In this document: positions 57,276 through 64,000 of the stretch, piece after piece
How the letters are laid out: each line of letters begins with the position of its first letter
Position numbering within the stretch: position 1 is the stretch's first letter
Origin: CBDAPE01 sp965198325
Lineage (GTDB): Bacteria > Pseudomonadota > Alphaproteobacteria > UBA828 > JAPUJA01
DNA: 64,000 nucleotides
Direction of reading: 5' to 3'
Assembly: GCA_965198325.1 (NCBI GenBank)
Contig: CBDAPE010000015.1
Coordinates: forward strand, 385,508 to 449,507
The notes under the pieces: model-generated
What the model was told of the DNA's origin: nothing
Database searches by the model: none
What the model saw: only the letters and a program-made list of their open reading frames with translations
Made by a program: the position numbers and the translations under genes

Positions 57276-58565
57276 GTGGATACCCTGTGCCGCGACTGCG
57301 GCCATCGACCGCCCCCCGACGCCGAGACCTGCCCGGCCTGCGGCTCGACTCGCGTCGCGCGGCACAAGGAACTTCATGGCCTCGCCATCGCCCATCTCGA
57401 CTGCGACGCCTTCTACGCCGCTATCGAGAAACGCGACCGCCCGGAGTTACGCGACGTCCCCGTGATCGTCGGGGGACGCCACCGGGGCGTGGTGTCCGCC
57501 TGCTGCTACATCGCCCGCACTTACGGCGTGCACTCGGCCATGCCGATGTTCAAGGCCCTGAAAGCCTGTCCTGACGCCACCGTCGTCAAGCCCGACATGA
57601 AGAAGTACGTCGCGGTGGGCCGCGAGGTCCGGTCGATGATGCTTGACTTGACGCCCCTGGTCGAACCGCTCTCCATCGACGAAGCCTTCATGGACCTCAG
57701 CGGCACGGAGTCGCTTCATGGCACCAGTCCGGCCACTACCCTGGCGGGGCTGGCGCACCTGGTGGAGGAGGAGCTTTCCATCACCGTCTCGATCGGGCTC
57801 AGCTACAACAAGTTCCTGGCCAAGATCGCCTCCGACCTGGACAAGCCGCGGGGTTTCGCAGCGATCGGCCGGGCCGAGGCTCGGTCCTTTCTCGCCGGCA
57901 AGCCGGTTGGTCTGTTGTGGGGGGTGGGCGAGGCCATGCAACGGCGCCTCGCCGGGGATGGCATCACGCTGATCGGCGAACTGGCCCGCATCGAGGAGGC
58001 CGAGCTTGTTGCGCGCTACGGCAAGATCGGCCGGCGGCTGTGGTCGTATACCCGGGGCGAGGACGACCGCCCGGTCGACCCCGACCGCGAGGCCAGGAGT
58101 ATGTCCTCGGAGATCACTCTCGACGAGGACATTTCCGACCCGGACCGGCTGCGGTCGATCCTGTGGCAGCTCGCCGAGACGGTGGCGCGGCGCATGAAGA
58201 AGGCCGGCGTCGCCGGTGAGGGTGTCACGCTGAAGCTCAAGACCGAGGATTTCCGCACCATCACCCGAAGCCGCCGTCTCAACATCTCCACGCACTCGGC
58301 CGAGGAGATGTTCCGGACAGCCGAGCCCCTTCTCGCCCACGAGGCCGACGGGCGTGCCTTCCGCCTGATCGGCATCGGCGCCCATGATCTCGTCGAGGCC
58401 GGCCAGGTTCTTCAGGGTGACCTCTTCGCCGCTGCCGGTCCGGTCGAGAGCAGGATCGACAAGGTACTGGACGCGGTGCGGGACAGGTTCGGCGACGATG
58501 CCATCGTCAGGGGCCGCAGCTTCGGCACGAGGCTCAAGCGGCAAGGGCCCTCGAAGGTCGACTGA
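57276..58565 (+). CDS. dinB: DNA polymerase IV with N-terminal zinc ribbon
   Basis: A 429-residue Y-family polymerase. An N-terminal zinc ribbon (C5, C8, C19, C22; LCRDCG and CPACGS) precedes the palm, as in several alphaproteobacterial DinB proteins. Catalytic residues are D42 and D44 (LDCDAFYAA) and the acidic pair in LSIDEAFMDLSG; LSYNKFLAKIASDLDKP and the helix-hairpin-helix GVGEAMQRRL are intact. It performs error-prone translesion synthesis. The GTG at 57276 is the best start: the longer frame back to 56535 runs through a transposase remnant. No alphaproteobacterial LexA box (GTTC-N7-GTTC) was seen upstream. Confidence 0.9.
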   Translation: MDTLCRDCGHRPPPDAETCPACGSTRVARHKELHGLAIAHLDCDAFYAAIEKRDRPELRDVPVIVGGRHRGVVSACCYIARTYGVHSAMPMFKALKACPDATVVKPDMKKYVAVGREVRSMMLDLTPLVEPLSIDEAFMDLSGTESLHGTSPATTLAGLAHLVEEELSITVSIGLSYNKFLAKIASDLDKPRGFAAIGRAEARSFLAGKPVGLLWGVGEAMQRRLAGDGITLIGELARIEEAELVARYGKIGRRLWSYTRGEDDRPVDPDREARSMSSEITLDEDISDPDRLRSILWQLAETVARRMKKAGVAGEGVTLKLKTEDFRTITRSRRLNISTHSAEEMFRTAEPLLAHEADGRAFRLIGIGAHDLVEAGQVLQGDLFAAAGPVESRIDKVLDAVRDRFGDDAIVRGRSFGTRLKRQGPSKVD

Positions 58566-58660
58566 CGCTCGCGGGTTCCGGCGCGGCTCTTCCGACAGGC
58601 GCCGTCTGGCGTTCCTGAATTCCGCCCGATGAAATATCGCGGGCGACGCGGCGTCATCGC

Positions 58661-59023
58661 CGCCGTGTTGCCGACAATGCTTTCGACTTCTTCATCCAAG
58701 CCTACGGCGCCAAGTACGACAAGGAGGTCGAATGCCTAGCCAGGGACCGCGATCGATTGCCGACCTTCTACGACTTCCCGGACGAGCACTGGAAGCATGT
58801 GCGATCGAGCAACCCGATCGAAAGCATCTTCGCCACAGTGCGCCTCAGGACCACCAGGACCAAGGGCTGCCTGTCGCGCAATACTGCGTTGGCAATGATC
58901 TTCAAGCTGCTGTTGAGCGCCAGGAAAAAATGGCGCAGGCTCGATGGATCAAACAACCTCGCCGAGGTCATCAACGGAGTGACATTCAAAGACGGCATCA
59001 AGCAAATCAAACACGCCGCCTGA
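58661..59023 (+). pseudogene. IS256-family transposase, C-terminal fragment
   Basis: The frame reads RRVADNAFDFFIQAYGAKYD, then LARDRDRLPTFYDFPDEHWK, NPIESIFATVRLRT and KGCLSRNTALAMIFKL, ending with IKQIKHAA. These are the last ~120 residues of a Mutator/IS256-type transposase; the catalytic glutamate region NPIES is present but the upstream aspartates are gone. A sequence like an IS256 family end, CACAACTTTCGGACATGGCTC, lies just after the stop (59033-59053). Only the 3' part of the element survives, 95 bases downstream of dinB. Confidence 0.85.
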
Positions 59024-59150
59024 TCATGCCGTCACAACTTTCGGACATGGCTCATCGGCGCCAAAGTTGTTCGCAGAGCGAGATTCCTTCTATCGGTATC
59101 GGGATTTACCTACGATTGGCTCCTATACGAATGCCATCTGGGAAATATCG

Positions 59151-59282
59151 GGCTTTGTCAAGTTAACCGGATTCACTCCGAAATCTCGCTAAATTGTAGA
59201 TGGCTGCTTTACACAATTTTAGTGGCCTAGCCTCATGGAGAAATGCCGGAAGCAGCCTACAATCAGTTAACTTGACAACGCC
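59151..59282. mobile_element. MITE-like element (about 130 bp) with IS6-like ends, upstream of bactofilin gene
   Basis: GGCTTTGTCAAGTTAAC at 59151-59167 and the reverse complement of 59266-59282, GGCGTTGTCAAGTTAAC, match at 16 of 17 positions. Inside, further inverted matches occur: AAATTGT with ACAATTT, and TTGTAG-GGCTGCTT copies near both ends. No coding potential is present. The outer bases also resemble the end of the IS6-type fragment at 61659 (GGCGTTGTCA). It ends 40 bases before the bactofilin ATG. No target duplication was clear. Confidence 0.65.
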
Positions 59283-59322
59283 GTTCCAGACCTGCGATTG
59301 GCGGAGCGAAAGGACGAAGACG

Positions 59323-59889
59323 ATGCTCGACCGCAAGAAAGACGAAGAGAGCGTCAAACCCGCGCCGGAAACGGCGCCCGACAACGACGATCCCAGGGGC
59401 GCTGTCGAGCCGGCTTACGTACCGACCCCGGCCACCCCCAAGCCTCCGGCACTGGGGCTGTCCGGCATGTCCGCGATCCCCCGGCCCGCCGGGGACGGCA
59501 CCGTCTCGCGTTCGGAGAACACGCGCCTGAGCGTGGGCAAGGACGTCGAGATGTCGGGCGAAATCAAGTCCTGCGATCTGCTCGTGGTCGAGGGCACGGT
59601 CGACGCCACCCTGCAGAACGGGCGCGAGATCCAGATCGGACGAAGCGGCCGGTTCTCGGGCTTGACGGAAGTCGAGGACGCGGACATCTCGGGCGAGTTT
59701 TCGGGCAAGCTCGTCGTGCGTCAGCGCCTCACCGTGCGCGCCGACGGCAAGATCGACGGCGAGATCTTTTACGGCGAGATCGAGGTCGAGCCGGACGGCG
59801 AAATCTCGGGCCGGCTCGCGGTGGGCGACGGGCGCGCCACAGAAATCGAAACGCCGGGCGGCGGGAGCGTCTCCCCCAAGTCGGGCTGA
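59323..59889 (+). CDS. Bactofilin (polymer-forming cytoskeletal protein)
   Basis: A 188-residue protein from ATG 59323. A proline-rich, disordered N-terminus of about 75 residues is followed by the bactofilin beta-helix: SVGKDVEMSGEIKSCDLLVV, EGTVDATLQNGREIQIG and the regularly spaced G/D turns of GKIDGEIFYGEIEVEPDGEI. Bactofilins assemble into filaments that organise cell shape, stalks or polar structures. The frame from 59200 would include part of the preceding inverted-repeat element and is rejected. It is intact although surrounded by mobile debris. Confidence 0.9.
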   Translation: MLDRKKDEESVKPAPETAPDNDDPRGAVEPAYVPTPATPKPPALGLSGMSAIPRPAGDGTVSRSENTRLSVGKDVEMSGEIKSCDLLVVEGTVDATLQNGREIQIGRSGRFSGLTEVEDADISGEFSGKLVVRQRLTVRADGKIDGEIFYGEIEVEPDGEISGRLAVGDGRATEIETPGGGSVSPKSG

Positions 59890-59907
59890 GCCTCGGAGCG
59901 ACCCATT

Positions 59908-60216
59908 GTGTATGGGCCGGGAAGAGCTGGGCGATGGACCCTCCCGCTAACGGCGGAACCGGCTGCAGTTCTCCTGCTCACGGTCTGCGCGGTGGACCGG
60001 CTCGCGACCGGCTCGCCCATCACCGGCGACGTCCTCGGGCTCTACGCGGAAGTCTATGGCAGTCTCCCCGAAACCGAAGCCGAGGCCGTGGCACCTCAAG
60101 CGCCTCCAAAACGGCCGAGCGGGACGACGGTGGCGCGCGCGTCGCGGCTTAACCGCCTGTCGGATTTTCCAGGTTTTACCGCGTCCCGTCAGCCAGTTCT
60201 CACTCTGTCAGTCTGA
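59908..60216 (+). CDS. Hypothetical protein downstream of bactofilin gene
   Basis: A 102-codon frame from GTG 59908, 18 bases after the bactofilin stop. The middle part (AAVLLLTVCAVDRLATGSPI and LGLYAEVYGSLPETEAEAV) has a hydrophobic stretch and reasonable amino acid composition, but I recognise no family. No ATG and no good ribosome binding site are present. It may be a real small membrane protein or a chance frame in GC-rich DNA. Confidence 0.25.
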   Translation: MYGPGRAGRWTLPLTAEPAAVLLLTVCAVDRLATGSPITGDVLGLYAEVYGSLPETEAEAVAPQAPPKRPSGTTVARASRLNRLSDFPGFTASRQPVLTLSV

Positions 60217-60307
60217 CAATGCCCTTCCAAGAAAACGCTGGTAGTCTTCGCAATCCGATGGATGCTCAATCAGGTGATTGAGGTGGCTAAAGCGGAGGTA
60301 TCGAACA

Positions 60308-60562
60308 ATGGCCAGGCAGCGCAGAACACAAACGTATGCCCTCTACGATGGTAACAAAAAGGTGTACATCGGCACGACCGATAATCTGGAACGGCGGGAG
60401 CAAGAGCACCGGGACGCGGGAAAACGTTTTACTCGTATCAAGCCTACATCGCGTCGAATGACTGACGGCGGTGCGAAGAAACAGGAGGCAGAACAACTGG
60501 AAGCGTACCGGCGCGGGCACGGGGGCAGCAACCCGACATACAACGAGGATTCCGACGAATAG
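60308..60562 (+). CDS. Compact GIY-YIG domain nuclease
   Basis: An 84-residue single-domain protein starting MARQRRTQTYALYDG, preceded by GCGGAGG about ten bases before the ATG. The GIY-YIG core is complete: YALYD replaces GIY, YIG follows in KVYIGTT, the catalytic arginine is in NLERREQEH, the metal-binding glutamate in QEAEQLEAYRRG, and the closing NPTYN is present. Such minimal GIY-YIG proteins occur in phages, mobile elements and as orphan chromosomal genes; the target is unknown. It is flanked by mobile-element debris. Confidence 0.8.
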   Translation: MARQRRTQTYALYDGNKKVYIGTTDNLERREQEHRDAGKRFTRIKPTSRRMTDGGAKKQEAEQLEAYRRGHGGSNPTYNEDSDE

Positions 60563-60668
60563 TCATAGCTGCCGCGCGGAGAATTGCAGGGATTGTGTGG
60601 CTGGGTCCTGGAGTGATTGGTTTTCGTTGATTTCAGCGCCGCCGGGTGCGTGGCAACGCAGGTCGTGT

Positions 60669-60691
60669 CTGTCCCTCCCATTAATCCCGTC
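60669..60691 (+). repeat. Solitary copy of the 57.0-kb element's terminal repeat
   Basis: CTGTCCCTCCCATTAATCCC then GTC closely matches the left end of the element at 57020 (CTGTCCCTCCCAATTATTCC then ATC). No matching right end was found nearby. It lies 32 bases before the likely GTG of the lipoprotein gene. Confidence 0.5.
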
Positions 60692-60722
60692 CGGCGCACT
60701 AAGCGGACGTATCTTAGTACTT

Positions 60723-61496
60723 GTGGGCTGGTCCGCAGCATGCTGCGCCCTGGTGCTGGCGGGCTGCGGTTTGTCACGGGTTCCGGACGCCTCGGCAGGC
60801 CTCGATGCGCCGCTGGTCGTGCGCGCGGAGCCTCGGGAAGTAGTCACGCCCGTGGAGGCTGTCGTCCTGGCTCACCGAATCCTGCAAAGAGAAAGCGACG
60901 CGCTGCTGCTGGATGCAGGACACCGGGACGTGCTCACCCGCGAGATCGAGGCCGTTCTGGCCCGGATCCGGGACGCCGATCCATCGGTCGCGGCGGTGGT
61001 GGCGCGACCGTCCCACGTACACGGGCGCCTCATTCTCGATCTGGACCCGGATCTCCTGGAAACTCTCTCCGGCCTTCTCGATGGCGCGACCGGGCCCATC
61101 GCGCTGCGCACGGGACAGGCCGAATTCGATGCCCTCAACGCCCGACTTGGCCTGTCGGCCGTAACATTGTACCCGCCCTTCGGCATCGCCGTCTTCCACA
61201 TCGACGAGCATGTCAACATCGGCGCGGCGATTGAGGCCTACGCGGCGCTGGCAGGCGTCGCTCGTGCGGAACCCGACGTTCATCTGGGAGACGGCCCCGA
61301 TATCGACGCATCAAAGACGGGCGGGTCTTGGCATGTGGTTGTCCGCAAGGCGTGGGGAGACTGCCCGTCCGGTTGTCTCCAACAGCAACTCTCGTTCTTC
61401 TCCGTCACGGATACCGAGGTCACGCGGATCGAACAGGTGAGGGCAATCGGCATGGTCGAATTCGTGGCGCTGGGCGAGGGCCGAGGGTGGTGGTGA
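60723..61496 (+). CDS. Putative lipoprotein of unknown function
   Basis: A frame of 257 codons from GTG 60723. It begins with a hydrophobic stretch and a lipobox (SAACCALVLAGC), so the mature protein would be lipid-anchored at the inner or outer membrane. The n-region has no basic residue, which is abnormal for a signal peptide and hints that the original 5' end was lost. The body is soluble, ending with VVVRKAWGDCPSGCLQQQLS, where two cysteines could pair, and RIEQVRAIGMVEFVALG. I recognise no family. Good codon usage and length support a real gene. Confidence 0.6.
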   Translation: MGWSAACCALVLAGCGLSRVPDASAGLDAPLVVRAEPREVVTPVEAVVLAHRILQRESDALLLDAGHRDVLTREIEAVLARIRDADPSVAAVVARPSHVHGRLILDLDPDLLETLSGLLDGATGPIALRTGQAEFDALNARLGLSAVTLYPPFGIAVFHIDEHVNIGAAIEAYAALAGVARAEPDVHLGDGPDIDASKTGGSWHVVVRKAWGDCPSGCLQQQLSFFSVTDTEVTRIEQVRAIGMVEFVALGEGRGWW

Positions 61497-61658
61497 TGAG
61501 TCGGGCGTTGGAAACCCTCATGCTTCAACTGGTTTTCCTGGTTGCACCGAAGGACGTCCAGTTGATGACGAGGCGCGATGATCTTGAGCTGTCGCATGGC
61601 ATGCCTGCGAAAGCCCGAGAGAACGCCGTGAAGCAGGATCGTGTGCAGGCCACCAACG

Positions 61659-61998
61659 GGCGTTGTCAGACTAACTGGATAGGAACTGAAGAACCTGCAA
61701 TCCAGGCCTCTCAGGCTGCAAGTTGACGCCACTCGGCCGGGGCGGCCGAGCGGTTCTGCTTGAAGATGGCGCGGCGGTCGAGTTGGCGGTCCTGGTTGAA
61801 GTAGTTGTGGATCGAGGCGTGGCCGGCGGCAAATTTCTGCAGGGTCTTGATGTCTCTGAACCGCACCATCGCTCCTTCCCGTCGTCGGAACGGCTGATGG
61901 GAATGCTCGGCTCGATTGTTGAGCCATCGTCCACAGTCTTGACGCTCCAGGATGCCAATCTCTTTCATCGCGGCGCCATGGCAGGATGGCCGTGACAC
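61659..61998 (-). mobile_element. IS6-family element, 3' fragment
   Basis: The minus-strand frame ending at 61711 encodes the last ~95 residues of an IS6-type transposase: SCHGAAMKEIGILERQDCGR, WLNNRAEHSHQPFRRREGAM and FRDIKTLQKFAAGHASIHNY, with the catalytic glutamate in NNRAEHSHQP. Homology stops at about 61995. GGCGTTGTCAGACTAAC at 61659, about 50 bases past the stop, is in the right place for the element's end and resembles the repeats of the 59151-59282 element. The first two catalytic aspartates are missing, so it is inactive. Confidence 0.8.
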
Positions 61999-62171
61999 CA
62001 CCCGTCCCATCGATAAGGATGTCGTCGCCCTCATCGCCTTGTGTGTATCAAGTCAAGGCCCACTGACCTACCCGACAATGAATTACAAGCAAATCATCCG
62101 ACTCAGCAATTTCTTGGATCGGCTCTTAACCACGAAAGTGACAAGAGAAGCAGTTTCAACGCGGTTGCGGA

Positions 62172-62360
62172 ATCTCACCAAAGTAGCCGGTGAATAGGGG
62201 GCTTGGTGTCCTTCGAGACAGTCCTTGTGGGTGAAGGCGCAGGCAATCCGGGACTTGCCGGTGCGGCAGGAGCCTGTGATCAGGATGTTGGCGCCGCTGT
62301 AGTCCATGCGCAGTCGCCAAACCCGAGCAAGAAGCTGCGGTCAAATGGGTCTTCAAGTTT
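62172..62360 (-). pseudogene. IstB-like (IS21 helper ATPase) remnant, frameshifted
   Basis: From 62307 the minus strand reads GANILITGSCRTGKSRIACA then FTHKDCLEG, the Walker A region of IstB proteins. Just upstream, in another frame, the sequence reads LEDPFDRSFLLGFGDCAW, resembling the segment that normally precedes it, so a frameshift separates the two. Similarity fades after about 62172. Only this ~60-residue scar of an IS21-type element remains. Confidence 0.6.
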
Positions 62361-62393
62361 GCCATCACAAGGGTCACGTTCCATGAACAGCTC

Positions 62394-63563
62394 ATGATCG
62401 GCGCCGAGAATAGCGAAGACCTCACGATCACCGTCGGGGTCGAGGAGGAATTCTTTCTCGTCGATCCAGAGACGCGCGATCTTCTCACCGACCCCGACCA
62501 GCGTATTTTCGATGCCTGTGAGACGAATAGCGGACCACACAAGGTCGTGCGAGAGTTTTTGCGCTCTCAAATTGAGACCAATACCCGGGTGTGCGGGTCG
62601 GTGGCCGAAGTGCGCACGGCGCTGCGCGAGACCCGGCGGACCGTCATCGCGGCAGCTGAACGGCACGGGGCCTCGGTGATGGCCGCCTCCACCCATCCCT
62701 TTGCAGCATGGAAAACGCAGTCTCCCACGCCACAGGAACGTTACGCACGGTTCGCGATAATCTTTCAGGAAACCGTACGGCGCTTTGTCGTTGGCGGCAT
62801 GCACATTCACGCTGGCTTCGGCAATCCGGACTCGCGCATTCGGATCATGACCGCGATCCGGCGTTACTTGCCGTTGCTTCATGCGTTGTCCACTTCGTCG
62901 CCGTTCAACGCCGGGCACGAGACAGGGTTCAAATCCTATCGGCTCAATGTCGTTGGCGGCCTTCCGCGCACCAGCATGCCTGGCCCGCTAGGGTCCCGCG
63001 TGGAGTACGACCGGCTCGTCGCCGATTACCGGCAAATGAAATTCATTGAGGATGGCAGCGAGCTGTGGTGGGACATTCGCCCCTCCCACGCTTACCCGAC
63101 GGTGGAGATGCGTATCTGCGACGTCTGCACACGGCTGGACGAAGCGGTTAGCATTGCGGCGCTCTACACATCGCTTATCCGGTGGCTGATGCGGCAGGAC
63201 CGAAAAGGCGAACTGCCGCTCGAACCGCTCACGGAACTCATCACGGAGAACCGGTGGATCGCGCAGCGCTACGGCATTCACGCCTTCTTCGGCGACTGGA
63301 TGCGCGGCGGCGGGCGGATCGATATCCATGACTACGCGAGCGAACTCGTCGAGGAACTTGCGCCGGATGCCCGCGCGCTGGGATGCGAGCCAGAGATGCG
63401 CCACGCGTTGACCATCATCCGGGATGGGGCCGGTGCGGACCGGCAAGTCGATCTGTACCGCTTGCGCCGCCTGGAGGGGGACACGGAGGAGGAGGCATTG
63501 CACCGGGTGGTCGATTTGGTGCTCGCCGAAACCCGGGAGGGGATTGAAGAAGTGCCCGGTTGA
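62394..63563 (+). CDS. Carboxylate-amine ligase, YbdK family (GCS2)
   Basis: A 389-residue ATP-dependent ligase of the glutamate-cysteine ligase 2 family. VGVEEEFFLVDPETRDL opens the catalytic domain, ASTHPFAAW and VGGMHIHAGF are the substrate and metal loops, and WWDIRPSHAYPTVEMRICD is a YbdK landmark. E. coli YbdK has weak gamma-glutamylcysteine ligase activity; the physiological role is unclear. The N-terminus MIGAENSEDLTITVG fits the family, so the start at 62394 is good. It follows the IstB remnant by about 30 bases and appears intact. Confidence 0.9.
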   Translation: MIGAENSEDLTITVGVEEEFFLVDPETRDLLTDPDQRIFDACETNSGPHKVVREFLRSQIETNTRVCGSVAEVRTALRETRRTVIAAAERHGASVMAASTHPFAAWKTQSPTPQERYARFAIIFQETVRRFVVGGMHIHAGFGNPDSRIRIMTAIRRYLPLLHALSTSSPFNAGHETGFKSYRLNVVGGLPRTSMPGPLGSRVEYDRLVADYRQMKFIEDGSELWWDIRPSHAYPTVEMRICDVCTRLDEAVSIAALYTSLIRWLMRQDRKGELPLEPLTELITENRWIAQRYGIHAFFGDWMRGGGRIDIHDYASELVEELAPDARALGCEPEMRHALTIIRDGAGADRQVDLYRLRRLEGDTEEEALHRVVDLVLAETREGIEEVPG

Positions 63564-64000
63564 CAGTTACCCCGGGCATGGTGCCTTACATAGACGCGCC
63601 TGCTGGGGTTATCGTCCAATCGCAATGGAAAACCGAACTGGTGGGGCCCCAATCGCCCTCTTCGGTCGGAGCCACAATTCGAGCTCTTCAATCGCGCCAA
63701 ATTTTGCCAGTTTTTCGGAGCCCTCGATCGCCCGCATTTCTTCTAGCGTAAACAGCCGGTAAATCGCCGTTTCACGCCCCGTTATCAGCGCCGAGTGCCA
63801 AGACTTTGCATCGCGCCCGCCGCCCGCTTCGCGCCAGGAATCGCCTCGCTCAACCCCTTGATTCTGTTACCTCTGTCCCACTTGGTCCCACTTGGATTCG
63901 CCAGTGCCAAGACTTCTGACGCCCTGCACGGAGACAGGTTCGCGGCAGACTGCGCCCACCACCGCGCGTCCGTGTCCTTCTGGGACCGCTTGGCCGGCTG
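63564..64000. other. Right-end region without a clear gene; start-less open frame and short repeats
   Basis: No gene with a valid start was found. On the minus strand, 63866-63609 is open for 85 codons and reads protein-like (WHSALITGRETAIYRLFTLE then EMRAIEGSEKLAKFGAIEEL), but it is bounded upstream by TAA and has no ATG, GTG or TTG before its middle. The 13-mer AGTGCCAAGACTT occurs at about 63792 and 63902, and GTCCCACTTG is repeated in tandem near 63876-63896. It may be the scar of a decayed gene. Confidence 0.4.

Overview
The window is GC-rich, densely coded chromosomal DNA of an alphaproteobacterium, most probably a Rhodospirillales-like free-living heterotroph. The basis is gene content and order: a rpoZ, rsh, DUF2062, pdxJ, acpS, lepB, rnc, era block with recO and parC beyond it, a single bifunctional Rsh, DinB with an N-terminal zinc ribbon, a UdgB-type uracil-DNA glycosylase, a Bpt/Ate-type transferase, KorAB and adenylylatable GlnA. 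No rRNA, tRNA or CRISPR array was seen.

Layout. 0-1.8 kb: end of a branched-chain amino acid ABC transporter operon (livH partial, livF, livG, small DUF6898-like gene). 1.9-10.5 kb: acyl-CoA metabolism, with a glutaryl-CoA dehydrogenase-type enzyme, two tandem SDRs plus a decayed third SDR, a molybdopterin oxidoreductase, and a valine-catabolic set (acyl-CoA dehydrogenase, 3-hydroxyisobutyryl-CoA hydrolase, 3-hydroxyisobutyrate dehydrogenase). 10.7-14.3 kb: metY-type sulfhydrylase, hemB, and a SCO/PCuAC copper pair. 14.4-18.8 kb: CoA-transferase, penicillin-acylase-type amidase and N-formylglutamate amidohydrolase. 18.9-21 kb: motAB. 21-27 kb: SLC13-type permease, bpt, and a TRAP system whose binding-protein gene has an in-frame stop. 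27-41.6 kb: the housekeeping block, all on the minus strand except for a mobile-element insertion (30.0-32.5 kb) and a plus-strand receiver protein that separate recO from era. 41.7-54.8 kb: NYN protein, uracil-DNA glycosylase, SDR, korAB, smpB, dapA, lytic transglycosylase, HAD dehalogenase, alpha/beta hydrolase, threonine dehydratase and glnA.

54.9-62.4 kb is an accessory zone made largely of broken mobile DNA: an IS5-family fragment, a serine recombinase without its catalytic domain, a 240-bp transposase deletion derivative with terminal inverted repeats directly upstream of dinB, an IS256-family 3' end, a ~130-bp MITE-like element whose ends resemble those of a nearby IS6-family fragment, and a frameshifted IstB remnant. 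Between them lie intact cargo-like genes: dinB, a bactofilin, a compact GIY-YIG nuclease and a lipoprotein. A YbdK-type carboxylate-amine ligase follows, and the last ~430 bases hold only a start-less open frame and short repeats.

I found no convincing wholly new system. The most informative observations are the mobile-element architecture (two small non-autonomous elements placed immediately upstream of dinB and of the bactofilin gene), the split era/recO neighbourhood, two fresh-looking gene inactivations (SDR, TRAP binding protein), and a translationally coupled CoA-transferase/N-acyl amidase pair.
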